From Luedemannella flava (GTDB lineage Bacteria > Actinomycetota > Actinomycetes > Mycobacteriales > Micromonosporaceae), in contig NZ_BAAALT010000034.1 of the NCBI RefSeq assembly GCF_039528515.1, positions 62,001 through 126,000 on the forward strand: DNA of 64,000 bases. Reading direction: 5' to 3'. How positions within the stretch are numbered: the first letter of the stretch is position 1; every line of letters begins with the position of its first letter. The translations under genes and the position numbers were made by a program. The notes beneath the pieces are model-generated. The model worked only from the letters and a program-made list of their open reading frames with translations, was not told where the DNA came from and searched no databases. Positions 41,082-49,158 of the stretch are shown here, in pieces.

Positions 41082-43826
41082 TTAAAGGACCGAGGTGTAC
41101 GACAGGACGCCGCGGTTGAGCGCGTCCATGGCCGCGCGGGCCGTCGTCCGCAGCGTCGACTCGGCGCCCGCCGCCTCCGCGATCTGACCGAGCAGGTCGA
41201 GCACCTGCCGCGCCCAGCGGACGAAGTCGCCGGCCGGCATCTCCAGGTCCGGGCCGCTGGCGAGCACCTTCGACAGCGCCTCGCCCCGCGCCCAACGGTA
41301 GATCGGCCACACGAAGCCCAGGTCCGGCTCGCGGGTCGGGGTGAGCCCGCGACCGCTCTCGTCGGCCTCCAGGCTCGTCCAGAGCGACACGGTGGCGTCC
41401 ACGGCGTCGGCCACGGGACCGCGCGGCAGCATGATCCGCTCGTCGACCTCGCGGCGCGCCTCGAAGATGACCACCGACACGGCGGCCGCCAGCTCGGCCG
41501 GGGCCAGCCCGTCCCACACGCCCTGGCGCAGGCACTCCGCGACGAGCAGGTCCGCCTCGGTCCAGATCCGCGACAGGGTCCGGCCGTGCTCGGTGACCGT
41601 GCCGCCGGCCAGGTAGCCGCGCTCCTGCAGCACCTCGCAGACCCGGTCGAACGTGCGCGCCAGCGAGCCGGTGCGGTTGGCCACCTTCTGCCGCAGGGCG
41701 TCGGTGTCGCGGGCCAGCCGGGAACGCCGCTCAGCCCAGCGCGCGTGGTCCTCCCGCTCCGGGCAGGCGTGGCACGGGTGCTTGCGCAGCGCGCGGCGCA
41801 GGTCGAGCAGCTCGGCGTCGTCGCCCGAACCGCCGCCGCGGGTCCGGGTGCGACCGGAACGCGCCTGGCCGGGCGGCAGCGCCACCTGGCGCAGGCTCGC
41901 GGCCAGGTCGCGGCGCTCCTGCGGGGAGCGGTGATTGAAATGCTTGGGTACGCGCAGCCGCGCGATCGCCTCCACGGCCGAGGTGAACTCCCCACCGCCC
42001 AGCCGGCCCGCCCACCGGTCCTCGGTGAGCACCAGGGGACGCGGCTCGCCGAAACCGCCGACCCCGGGGTCCAGCACGACGGCCAGGCCCGAGCGGCGCC
42101 CCGACGGCACCCGGATCACGTCGCCGACCTTCAGGCGGCTCAGCGAGTCCAGGGCGGCCGCGCGCCGCGACGCCGCCGAGTTGCGGGCGGCCGCCTTCTC
42201 GCGCTCCGCGATCCGCACCCGAAGATCGAAGTACTCGCTGAAGTCGCCGTCGTCGCAGCCCATCTCCAGCTCGTACACCCGCATGGTTTCCTCGTTGCGG
42301 GCCACCTGGCGCGCGAGGCCCACGACGGAGCGGTCGGCCTGGAACTGGGCGAAGGACGACTCGAGCAGCTCGCGCGCCGCCGCCCGGCCCACCGAGCCGA
42401 CCAGGTTGACGGCCATGTTGTACGAGGGCCGGAAGCTCGACCGCAGCGGGTACGTGCGGGTGGAGGCGAGGCCGGCCACCTGGCGCGGGTCGATCTCGGG
42501 CGACCAGATCACCACGGCGTGGCCCTCGATGTCGATGCCCCGCCGCCCGGCCCGGCCGGTCAGCTGCGTGTACTCCCCCGGGGTGAGGTCGACGTGCGCC
42601 TCGCCGTTGAACTTGACCAGCCGCTCGAGCACCACGCACCGCGCCGGCATGTTGATGCCCAGCGCCAGGGTCTCCGTCGCGAACACGGCCTTGACCAGGC
42701 CCCGCACGAACAGCTCCTCGACGACCTCCTTGAACACCGGCAGCATGCCGGCGTGGTGGGCCGCCAGGCCGCGCTCGAGGCCGTCGAGCCACTCGTAGTA
42801 GCCCAGCACCGACAGGTCCTCGCCGGGGATGTTCGCGGTGCGCGACTCCACCACGTGGCGGATCTCGGTGCGCTCCTCCGGCGTGGTCAGCCGCAGCCCC
42901 GCGTGCAGGCACTGCTGCACGGCCGCGGCGCAACCGGCGCGGCTGAAGATGAACACGATCGCCGGCAGCAGGCCCTCCCGGTCCAGCCGCTCGACGATCT
43001 CCGGCCGGTTGGGGCCCTTGTTACGGGCGCCGCGACCGCGCGGCCCGCCGCGCGCGGCGCCCGTCAGCTCCGCCCGGCGGGCCAGCTCACGGGTGTAGCG
43101 CAGCAGCTCCGGGTGCACCTCGTGCATCTGGGCGGCCTCGGCGTTGTGGAACAGGTCGAACATGCGCCGGCCCGCGAGCATGTGCTGCCACAGCGGCACC
43201 GGCCGCTCCTCGCTCACCACGACCTCGGTCTTGCCGCGCACGGTGACCAGCCAGTCGGCGAACTCCTCCGCGTTGGAGACGGTGGCCGACAACGACACCA
43301 GGCTCACCGACTGCGGCAGGTGGATGATCACCTCTTCCCAGACCGCGCCGCGGAACCGGTCGGCCAGGTAGTGCACCTCGTCCATGACGACGTAGCCGAG
43401 GTCACGCAGCGCGGTCGAGCCGGCGTAGAGCATGTTGCGCAGCACCTCGGTGGTCATGACCACGATGGGCGCGTCGCCGTTGATCGCGTTGTCGCCGGTG
43501 AGCAGACCGACCTTGGCCGGACCGTACCGGTCGACGAGGTCGTTGAACTTCTGGTTCGACAGCGCCTTGATCGGCGTCGTGTAGAAGCATTTGCGGTCCT
43601 GCGCCAGCGCCAGGTGCACGGCGAACTCGCCGACCACGGTCTTGCCGGCGCCCGTGGGCGCGCAGACGAGCACGCCGCTGCCCCGCTCCAGGGCCTGGCA
43701 GGCCTCCCGCTGGAACGGGTCCATGCCGAAGCCGAGCTCAGGCGCGAACTGGGCCAGCTGCGGGAACTCGGCATCGACGGCGGCCCGCCGTCGGGCCGCG
43801 GCGTACCGCTCGGCGGGGCTCGTCAT
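41082..43826 (-). CDS. helY: DEAD/DEAH-box helicase HelY (Ski2-like)
   Basis: The 914-residue helicase has Walker A CAPTGAGKTVVGEF, motif Ia TTPIKALSNQK, DEVHYL (DEVH box), SATVSN (motif III), a motif IV-V region (HHAGMLPVFKE, FATETLALGINMPAR) and motif VI QLTGRAGRRGID. The C-terminal DSHCT domain follows, with a conserved CHACPERE cluster near residue 690. It is the actinobacterial HelY family, related to Mtr4/Ski2, and is likely an RNA or DNA remodelling ATPase. In many actinobacteria helY follows tatA and tatC; here a lipid kinase and a HAD gene come between. The ATG appears leaderless. Confidence 0.93.
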   Translation of the reverse strand: MTSPAERYAAARRRAAVDAEFPQLAQFAPELGFGMDPFQREACQALERGSGVLVCAPTGAGKTVVGEFAVHLALAQDRKCFYTTPIKALSNQKFNDLVDRYGPAKVGLLTGDNAINGDAPIVVMTTEVLRNMLYAGSTALRDLGYVVMDEVHYLADRFRGAVWEEVIIHLPQSVSLVSLSATVSNAEEFADWLVTVRGKTEVVVSEERPVPLWQHMLAGRRMFDLFHNAEAAQMHEVHPELLRYTRELARRAELTGAARGGPRGRGARNKGPNRPEIVERLDREGLLPAIVFIFSRAGCAAAVQQCLHAGLRLTTPEERTEIRHVVESRTANIPGEDLSVLGYYEWLDGLERGLAAHHAGMLPVFKEVVEELFVRGLVKAVFATETLALGINMPARCVVLERLVKFNGEAHVDLTPGEYTQLTGRAGRRGIDIEGHAVVIWSPEIDPRQVAGLASTRTYPLRSSFRPSYNMAVNLVGSVGRAAARELLESSFAQFQADRSVVGLARQVARNEETMRVYELEMGCDDGDFSEYFDLRVRIAEREKAAARNSAASRRAAALDSLSRLKVGDVIRVPSGRRSGLAVVLDPGVGGFGEPRPLVLTEDRWAGRLGGGEFTSAVEAIARLRVPKHFNHRSPQERRDLAASLRQVALPPGQARSGRTRTRGGGSGDDAELLDLRRALRKHPCHACPEREDHARWAERRSRLARDTDALRQKVANRTGSLARTFDRVCEVLQERGYLAGGTVTEHGRTLSRIWTEADLLVAECLRQGVWDGLAPAELAAAVSVVIFEARREVDERIMLPRGPVADAVDATVSLWTSLEADESGRGLTPTREPDLGFVWPIYRWARGEALSKVLASGPDLEMPAGDFVRWARQVLDLLGQIAEAAGAESTLRTTARAAMDALNRGVLSYTSVL

Positions 43827-43832
43827 ACCGCA

Positions 43833-43838
43833 AATCTA
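43833..43838 (-). promoter_or_regulatory. Leaderless-type -10 box of helY (TAGATT)
   Basis: Reading leftwards, TAGATT is followed by six bases and then the ATG at 43826. The divergent HAD gene has its own box 67 bp away. Confidence 0.5.
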
Positions 43839-43904
43839 GCTGGAGATCGCACGTTGGCCACGCTCGGCCGGCGCCCGGGGCGGAGCACCGTCGGACGGCA
43901 TAGG

Positions 43905-43910
43905 TATGGT
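43905..43910 (+). promoter_or_regulatory. Leaderless-type -10 box of the HAD gene (TATGGT)
   Basis: TATGGT ends seven bases before the GTG at 43918. The ATG at 43906 lies inside the box, so it is probably not the start. Confidence 0.5.
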
Positions 43911-43917
43911 GCACGGC

Positions 43918-44649
43918 GTGCCGGAAAGCAGTCGACCGTCCCCGCTGCGTGACCACCGCCGGCCCGCCGACGCTGTCCTGTTCGACTTCCACGGCACCAT
44001 CGCCCAGGTCGAGGACCCGGTGGACTGGGTGGTGAGCGCCGCGTGGACCTGTGGTGTCGCGATGGACCCCGCCCAGGCGACCGGGCTGGCCGACCGGCTG
44101 GTCACGGCCGGGCGCGCCGGCGGGCCGCTGCCCACCCGCGTGCCGCCGCACCTCATGGAGGTCTGGGCTGAGCGCGACCTCAGCCCGCACGCCCACCGCG
44201 CCGCGTACGAGGGCCTCGCGGAGACCGTGGACACGGGCATCGACGGGCTCGCCACCGCCCTCTACGACCGGCTCCTGCGCCCGGAGGGGTGGCGGCTCTA
44301 CCCCGACACCCTCTCGACGCTGCAGGCGCTGCGCGGGGCGGGCGTGGCCGTCGCCGTGGTCAGCAACATCGGCTTCGACCTGCGCCCGCTCGCCGCCGAG
44401 CTGGGCTTCGCGGAGTACGTCGACGCCTGGGCGCTGTCCTGCGACCTCGGGCGGTGCAAGCCCGACCCGGCGGTGTTCACATTCGCGTGCGCCGCGCTGG
44501 GCGCCGACCCCGGCCGCACCCTGATGGTGGGTGACACGCCCGCCGACGCCGACGCCGTCGGCGCCGGGTGCCGCGCCTTCGTGCTGCCGGCCGCGCCGGC
44601 CGGCGAGCCCAACGACCTGAGCCTGGCGCTCAACCTCGCGCTGGGCTAG
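43918..44649 (+). CDS. HAD-superfamily hydrolase with an altered motif I
   Basis: The 243-residue HAD protein has a helical cap between residues 40 and 120. Core motifs are VLFDFHGTIAQ (Asp23, with His25 where the acid/base Asp normally stands), VVSNIGFD (motif II), Lys in RCKPDPAVF (motif III) and VGDTPADADAVG (motif IV). The nucleophile Asp23 is intact. Replacing the second Asp by His suggests changed chemistry or slow phosphatase activity. The gene is monocistronic, leaderless, and overlaps the convergent lipid kinase by four bases. Confidence 0.82.
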   Translation: MPESSRPSPLRDHRRPADAVLFDFHGTIAQVEDPVDWVVSAAWTCGVAMDPAQATGLADRLVTAGRAGGPLPTRVPPHLMEVWAERDLSPHAHRAAYEGLAETVDTGIDGLATALYDRLLRPEGWRLYPDTLSTLQALRGAGVAVAVVSNIGFDLRPLAAELGFAEYVDAWALSCDLGRCKPDPAVFTFACAALGADPGRTLMVGDTPADADAVGAGCRAFVLPAAPAGEPNDLSLALNLALG

Positions 44650-45575
44650 GCCAGCAGCCGCAGGGCGGCCGGAACGCTGGTCACGGTCAGCGGGAGCGGG
44701 CACGCCCGCTCGCCGTCCACGTAGGACGTGATGCCCTCGGCATGGATCTCCACGGTCGCCGCGCGGTAGCTGGTGACCAGCGGGTGGTCCACGTGTGTGC
44801 CCTGGTACAGGCGGGGCTTGATGCGCATCATGGTCAGCCGGGTCATGCGCGCGCCCACCACGACGTCGAGCAGCCCGTCGGTCGGGTCGGCCGCCGGGCA
44901 GATGCGCAGGCCACCGCCGTAGCTGGCGGTGTTGCCGACCGCCACGAGCATCGCGTCGACCTCGATCGGCTCGCCGTCGAGGACCAGGGTGTAGCGGCGG
45001 GGACGCATCCGCAGCAGCTCGGCCACGATCGCCAGGTCGTACCGGCGGGGGCCCTTGGGCCAGCGCATCCGGTTGGCCTTCTCGTTGACGACCGCGTCGA
45101 AGCCGGCCGCGAGGACCGCGCCGAACCAGCGCCGGTAGCCGTCGGCGGCGTCCACGCGGGCGAGGTCGAGGTCACGGACCCGGTCCCCGCTGACGGCGGT
45201 CGCGATCACCCGGGCGGCCGCGACCGGGTCGGCGGGCAGGCCGACCTGGGCGGCGAAGTCGTTGCCGGTGCCGGCCGGGACGAGGCCCAGCGGCACGTCG
45301 GTGCCGGGCACCGCCTGCAGGGCCAGGTTGAGGGTGCCGTCGCCGACGACGGCGACGAGCGCGTACGCGCCGTCGTCGCGCACCGCCCGGTGGGCCGCCG
45401 CGAGCGCGGCGGCCTCGTCGGCGGCGTCGAGGACACGCACCTCACGCCCGGCGGTGGCCAGCGCGGCGAGGACGTCGTCGACGCCTCCGCCGCGCAGGCG
45501 GCCACGGCCGGCGCTGGGGTTGAGCAGAACCGCGAGGTGCTCAGACACCTCAGGGCGTTTCGTCGTAGCGGTCAC
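44646..45575 (-). CDS. Diacylglycerol/sphingosine kinase-family protein
   Basis: A 309-residue lipid kinase of the DAGK_cat family. The N-terminal VLLNPSAGRGR motif is clear. The nucleotide loop reads VVGDGTLNLAL, where the usual GGDGTxNE has Val for the first Gly and Leu for Glu. Further conserved stretches are LGLVPAGTGNDFA and NTASYGGGLRICP. It phosphorylates a membrane lipid, probably diacylglycerol. The gene begins inside the tatC tail (GTG at 45575; GTG at 45548 is possible) and so belongs to the paf-tat operon. Confidence 0.85.
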   Translation of the reverse strand: MTATTKRPEVSEHLAVLLNPSAGRGRLRGGGVDDVLAALATAGREVRVLDAADEAAALAAAHRAVRDDGAYALVAVVGDGTLNLALQAVPGTDVPLGLVPAGTGNDFAAQVGLPADPVAAARVIATAVSGDRVRDLDLARVDAADGYRRWFGAVLAAGFDAVVNEKANRMRWPKGPRRYDLAIVAELLRMRPRRYTLVLDGEPIEVDAMLVAVGNTASYGGGLRICPAADPTDGLLDVVVGARMTRLTMMRIKPRLYQGTHVDHPLVTSYRAATVEIHAEGITSYVDGERACPLPLTVTSVPAALRLLA

Positions 45576-46437
45576 GACCCCAGTTCTGGCCGTCGACCGG
45601 CGACACCGGTGTGGGGTCGTCGATCGACGAGATCTCGTCGTCGGCGAGGTCGCCGTACATGCTGTTGCGGCCGCGGCGGCGGTCGTTGAGGAAGGCGAAC
45701 CCGACGGCGGCGAAGTAGAGCACCGACATGCAGATCGCCAGGATCGACATGTTGAACGGGTCCGGCGTCGGCGTCACGATCGCGGCGAACACGAACATCA
45801 GGAAGACCGCGACGCGCCACCAGCCCAGCAGCCGCTTCGCGCTGACGATGCCGGCCATGTTGAGGGCGGCCACGAGCAGCGGGAACAGGAAGCCGATGCC
45901 GAAGTACAGCATCATCGACGTGACGAAGTCGAAGTACCCGCCGATGTTGACGATGCTCGTGTACTCGGTACCGAGGCCGAGGAAGAAGGGCAGGCTGCGC
46001 TCCACCACGACGAACGCGAGCACCACGCCCAGAGCGAACAGCGGCGCCGCCACCACGACGAACGCGTACGTATAGCGCCGCTCGCGCTTGTGCAGGCCGG
46101 GCGCGACGAACGCCCACAGCTGGTAGAGCCAGACGGGAGCGGCCATCAGCAGGCCGATGTAGAGCGCCACCTTCAGGTTGACCATGAAGCTCTCGAGCAT
46201 CTGGCTCTGACCGAAGGTGCACTCCTTCGTGGCGCTGTGCGCCACCGCGAAGTCACAGTACGGGCTGGTGAGGAACTCGACCACGCGCTCGGCGAACACG
46301 AGGCCGATCGCCATGCCGATCACGACCGCGAGGCTCGCCTTGAACAGCCGGCTACGCAGCTCCCTGATGTGGTCCATCAGGGACATCTGCCCCTCGGCGG
46401 CCCGCTGGAACTGCGTCTGGCGTCTGCGGGTTGCCAC
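45550..46437 (-). CDS. tatC: Sec-independent translocase subunit TatC
   Basis: The 295-residue membrane protein has six transmembrane helices. The N-terminal family region reads MSLMDHIRELRSRLFKASL, and MLESFMVNLKVALYIGLLMAAPVWLYQLWAFVAPGL includes the conserved FWQF-like segment. TatC recognises twin-arginine signals such as that of the beta-lactamase at 38316-39350. It is encoded 15 bp downstream of tatA. A hydrophilic acidic C-terminal tail of about 45 residues follows the last helix. Confidence 0.95.
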   Translation of the reverse strand: MATRRRQTQFQRAAEGQMSLMDHIRELRSRLFKASLAVVIGMAIGLVFAERVVEFLTSPYCDFAVAHSATKECTFGQSQMLESFMVNLKVALYIGLLMAAPVWLYQLWAFVAPGLHKRERRYTYAFVVVAAPLFALGVVLAFVVVERSLPFFLGLGTEYTSIVNIGGYFDFVTSMMLYFGIGFLFPLLVAALNMAGIVSAKRLLGWWRVAVFLMFVFAAIVTPTPDPFNMSILAICMSVLYFAAVGFAFLNDRRRGRNSMYGDLADDEISSIDDPTPVSPVDGQNWGRDRYDETP

Positions 46438-46452
46438 AGTCGGACGCGAGGA

Positions 46453-46707
46453 TCAGTTGTCGCGCACGCGCTGGACCGGGTCCAGCGGCGAGGCCTGGTC
46501 GTCCGAGATCGGCGGCAACGGCTGGCGACCCGCCTGCGCCTCGGCCTTGCCCTGCACGTCGTCGTCGGCGAGGCCCTTGGTCTCCGCCTTGATGATGCGC
46601 AGCGAGCGGCCGAGCGAACGAGCGGCGTCCGGCAGCCGCTTGGCACCGAACAGCAGCACCAGCACGACCACCACCACGATGATGTGCCACGGCTTCAAAG
46701 CGCCCAT
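46453..46707 (-). CDS. tatA: Sec-independent translocase subunit TatA
   Basis: The 84-residue protein has one N-terminal helix (WHIIVVVVVLVLLFGA), the conserved FG hinge, and the amphipathic helix (KRLPDAARSLGRSLRIIKAE). A polar C-terminal tail completes it. It forms the pore component of the Tat system with TatC. The ATG at 46707 follows GGGAGGT, which excludes the longer upstream frame. There is no tatB here, as in other actinobacteria where it is encoded elsewhere. Confidence 0.95.
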   Translation of the reverse strand: MGALKPWHIIVVVVVLVLLFGAKRLPDAARSLGRSLRIIKAETKGLADDDVQGKAEAQAGRQPLPPISDDQASPLDPVQRVRDN

Positions 46708-46847
46708 TTTGCCGACCTCCCAGCTGTTGAACTGCCGACGCGTCCATCCTACGTACGACACGCCGACACCGCACCGGCCGTGGCGGCCGGCTGACGTCGA
46801 GCAAGTCTGCGCGATCAGATTGCGAGCGTCAACCAACCGAAACTTAA

Positions 46848-47096
46848 TTACGAATCTTTCGGCCGCCTGGGGGCCGCGGCGCGGTCGGCGGCGTGCGCGA
46901 GGGCCGCCTCGAGGCCCGCCGCGCGCTCGATCAGGGCCTCGACGCCGGGCTGCAACGCCTGGGCGGCCTCCGCCTGCTCACGCAGGCGGACGCCGGCGCT
47001 GCGCAGTTGCGCCAACCGCCGCAGCACGGGCGCGGTCACGACGCCGAGCAGCACCAAGCCGATCAGGACAAGCCCACCCACCAACCACCAGACCAC
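46848..47096 (-). CDS. Small membrane protein with coiled-coil tail
   Basis: An 82-residue protein with one N-terminal transmembrane helix (WWLVGGLVLIGLVLLGVV) and an Ala/Glu/Leu-rich helical cytoplasmic part that could form a coiled coil. It lies between pafC and tatA (10 bp after pafC), an arrangement often kept in actinobacteria. No function is known; its position suggests an envelope or translocation role, but nothing else supports one. Confidence 0.7.
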   Translation of the reverse strand: MVWWLVGGLVLIGLVLLGVVTAPVLRRLAQLRSAGVRLREQAEAAQALQPGVEALIERAAGLEAALAHAADRAAAPRRPKDS

Positions 47097-47105
47097 GCGG
47101 CAACC

Positions 47106-48083
47106 CTACCCCGCAACGACGCCCGCTATGCCCCGGTCGTACGCGGCGAGCGCCGCGCGCGCCTCCGCCCGCACCGCCTCGGCCAGCTCGTCAGGCGCCA
47201 CGACGGACACCTCGGGGCCCAGGCCGAGGACGAGCCGGCGGGCCCAGGCCAGGTCCACCGCCCGCAACGACACCAGCCAGCGCTCCGGGGACTCCTCCAC
47301 GACGCTCTCGCACGGGTAGTACTCCGTGATCCAGCGGGCCCAGCGGCCGACGCTCAGCGTGACCAGCGGCATGTCCGTGCCCGGCTGGAAGACGCCCGAC
47401 CGCAGGTCCTTGGGCGCCGCCCCGGGCGGCACGACGGCCGGCTCGGGCAGCTCGGTGTGCTCGTCGATACGGTCCAACCGGAACAGGCGCACGCCGTCGG
47501 CGCTGCGGCACCACGCCTCCAGGTAGGCGTGGCCCTCGGCGACGACCACCCGCATCGGGTCCACCACCCGCTCGCTGACCCGGTCGCGGGTGGCGCTGTA
47601 GTAGCGCAGGCGCACCGCGTGCCCACGCTGCACGGCGGCGCGCAGATCGGCGAGGCGTTTGGCGGTGTTCGGCGGCAGGCGCACCGCGACGGGCAGGTCG
47701 GCCGCCGCGTCCCCGGCCGCCGACTCGATCTTGGTAAGCGCGCTCTCCACCGCCGCCCGGTCGTGCGCGCCGGGCAGTTCGGCGAGCATCCGCAGGGCGA
47801 CCACCAGCGCGAGCGCCTCGTCCTGGGTCAGCCGCAGCGGCCGGTCGATGCCGGCGTCGTACGTGATGGTGACCCGGTCGCCGTCGAACGCCATGTCGAT
47901 CAGGTCACCCGGGCCGTAGCCGGGCAGACCGCACACCCACAGCAGTTCCAGGTCCTCGCGCAACTGGCGCTCGGTGACGCCCAGGTCGGCGGCGGCCTCG
48001 GCGACGGCGATGCCGGGCCGGGCCAGCAGGTACGGCACGAGGTTGAGCAGTCGGCCGAGCCGGTCGCCGCCCGCGGCCGTCAC
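47106..48083 (-). CDS. pafC: PafC, WYL-domain transcriptional regulator
   Basis: The 325-residue protein has an N-terminal HTH (VAEAAADLGVTERQLREDLELLWVCGLPG), a WYL domain around residues 150-230 (GHAYLEAWCRSADGVRLFRLDRI) and a WCX C-terminal extension. With PafB it forms a heterodimer that activates the LexA-independent DNA-damage response in mycobacteria. Its GTG overlaps the pafB stop (GTGA). It lies about 2.5 kb from pafA, separated by pafB, the DUF3866 gene and a small gene. Confidence 0.9.
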   Translation of the reverse strand: MTAAGGDRLGRLLNLVPYLLARPGIAVAEAAADLGVTERQLREDLELLWVCGLPGYGPGDLIDMAFDGDRVTITYDAGIDRPLRLTQDEALALVVALRMLAELPGAHDRAAVESALTKIESAAGDAAADLPVAVRLPPNTAKRLADLRAAVQRGHAVRLRYYSATRDRVSERVVDPMRVVVAEGHAYLEAWCRSADGVRLFRLDRIDEHTELPEPAVVPPGAAPKDLRSGVFQPGTDMPLVTLSVGRWARWITEYYPCESVVEESPERWLVSLRAVDLAWARRLVLGLGPEVSVVAPDELAEAVRAEARAALAAYDRGIAGVVAG

Positions 48084-49108
48084 CGGGCCGCTCCCGCCGC
48101 GCTCGGCACCGCCCGCGCCGCCGGCACGGTCGGCAGGACCTGCGGCTCCTCGGCCAGGTCCTGCAGGCGGGCCACGACGGCCTTGCGCACCTCGTCGGGC
48201 TCCAGGACGGTCACGTCCGCGCCGTAACCCACCAGCCAGCGGGCCAGCCCGTCGGCGTCGGCGTAGCGCAGTGCCAGGCGGTCGCCCTCGGCGTCCGACG
48301 ACAGGTGCTCGGCGAACCGGCGCACGCCCGCGGCGCGACCCGGGCGCACCAGCACGACGGCGCGCTCCGGGCGGTCGGACGGGCCGCCCCAGTTCGCCAC
48401 GTAGTTGATCAGGTTCACGTCGGCCGGCGGCCGGTACGCCCCCGGCAGGCCCACCAGCGACACCCCGCCGACGATGCGGGAGAGCCGGAAGCAGCGGGGC
48501 GCGTCGCGGTCGAGGTCGTGACCCACCACGTACCACCGGCCCCGCCAGCACACCACGCCCCACGGCTGCAGGCGCCGGCTCGTCGCGGCGTCGTCCTCGG
48601 GGATGCGGTAGTCGAAGCGGACCACCCGCCGCTCCCGCGCGGCCGCCTGCAGCGGCCCGAACGCCGGGTCGACCGTGACGACCGGCTCCACCCCCAGGGT
48701 GGCCTGCGGGTCCACGTCGACGCCGGCGGCCCGCAGCTTCAGCAGGCCGGATGTGGCCGCGGCGGCCAGGCCGGCGTGCTGCCACAGCCGCGCCGCGATG
48801 CCCACGGCCGCGGTCTCCTCCGGCTCCAGGTGGATGTCGGGCAGCGCGTACTCCCGGCGGGCGATGCGGTAGCCCGGCTCGGTGTCGAACGCGCTCGCCG
48901 TGCCGGTCTCCAGGGGCACGCCCAGGTCACGCAGCTCGGCCTTGTCACGTTCGAACTTGCGTTGGAACGCCTCGTGTTCGCGACTGTCGTCGGCGTTGTG
49001 CTCGTAGCCGGGCACGGTCGCGGCGATCTGCGCGGCGGTGAGGAACCGCCGGGTTGACAGCAGACAGATGACGAGGTTGACCAAGCGTTCGGTCCGGGTC
49101 TTGGACAC
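48080..49108 (-). CDS. pafB: PafB, WYL-domain transcriptional regulator
   Basis: The 342-residue protein has the same plan as PafC: HTH (residues 1-80, including FQRKFERDKAELRDLGVPL), a WYL domain (RGRWYVVGHDLDRDAPRCFRLSRI near residue 205) and a WCX extension. It acts with PafC. The GTG at 49108 is leaderless (TAGCGT seven bases upstream). The divergent DUF3866 gene has a mirror-image promoter only 26 bp away. It heads the leftward run pafB-pafC-small protein-tatA-tatC-lipid kinase. Confidence 0.9.
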   Translation of the reverse strand: MSKTRTERLVNLVICLLSTRRFLTAAQIAATVPGYEHNADDSREHEAFQRKFERDKAELRDLGVPLETGTASAFDTEPGYRIARREYALPDIHLEPEETAAVGIAARLWQHAGLAAAATSGLLKLRAAGVDVDPQATLGVEPVVTVDPAFGPLQAAARERRVVRFDYRIPEDDAATSRRLQPWGVVCWRGRWYVVGHDLDRDAPRCFRLSRIVGGVSLVGLPGAYRPPADVNLINYVANWGGPSDRPERAVVLVRPGRAAGVRRFAEHLSSDAEGDRLALRYADADGLARWLVGYGADVTVLEPDEVRKAVVARLQDLAEEPQVLPTVPAARAVPSAAGAAR

Positions 49109-49115
49109 GGTAGCG

Positions 49116-49121
49116 ACGCTA
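49116..49121 (-). promoter_or_regulatory. Leaderless-type -10 box of pafB (TAGCGT)
   Basis: Reading leftwards, TAGCGT is followed by seven bases and then the GTG at 49108. Confidence 0.5.
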
Positions 49122-49146
49122 GCAGCCCCGCCGTCCGGGCGTGGGC

Positions 49147-49152
49147 TAGCGT
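49147..49152 (+). promoter_or_regulatory. Leaderless-type -10 box of the DUF3866 gene (TAGCGT)
   Basis: TAGCGT ends six bases before the GTG at 49159. It is the same hexamer as the divergent pafB box. Confidence 0.5.
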
Positions 49153-49158
49153 GGCGCC

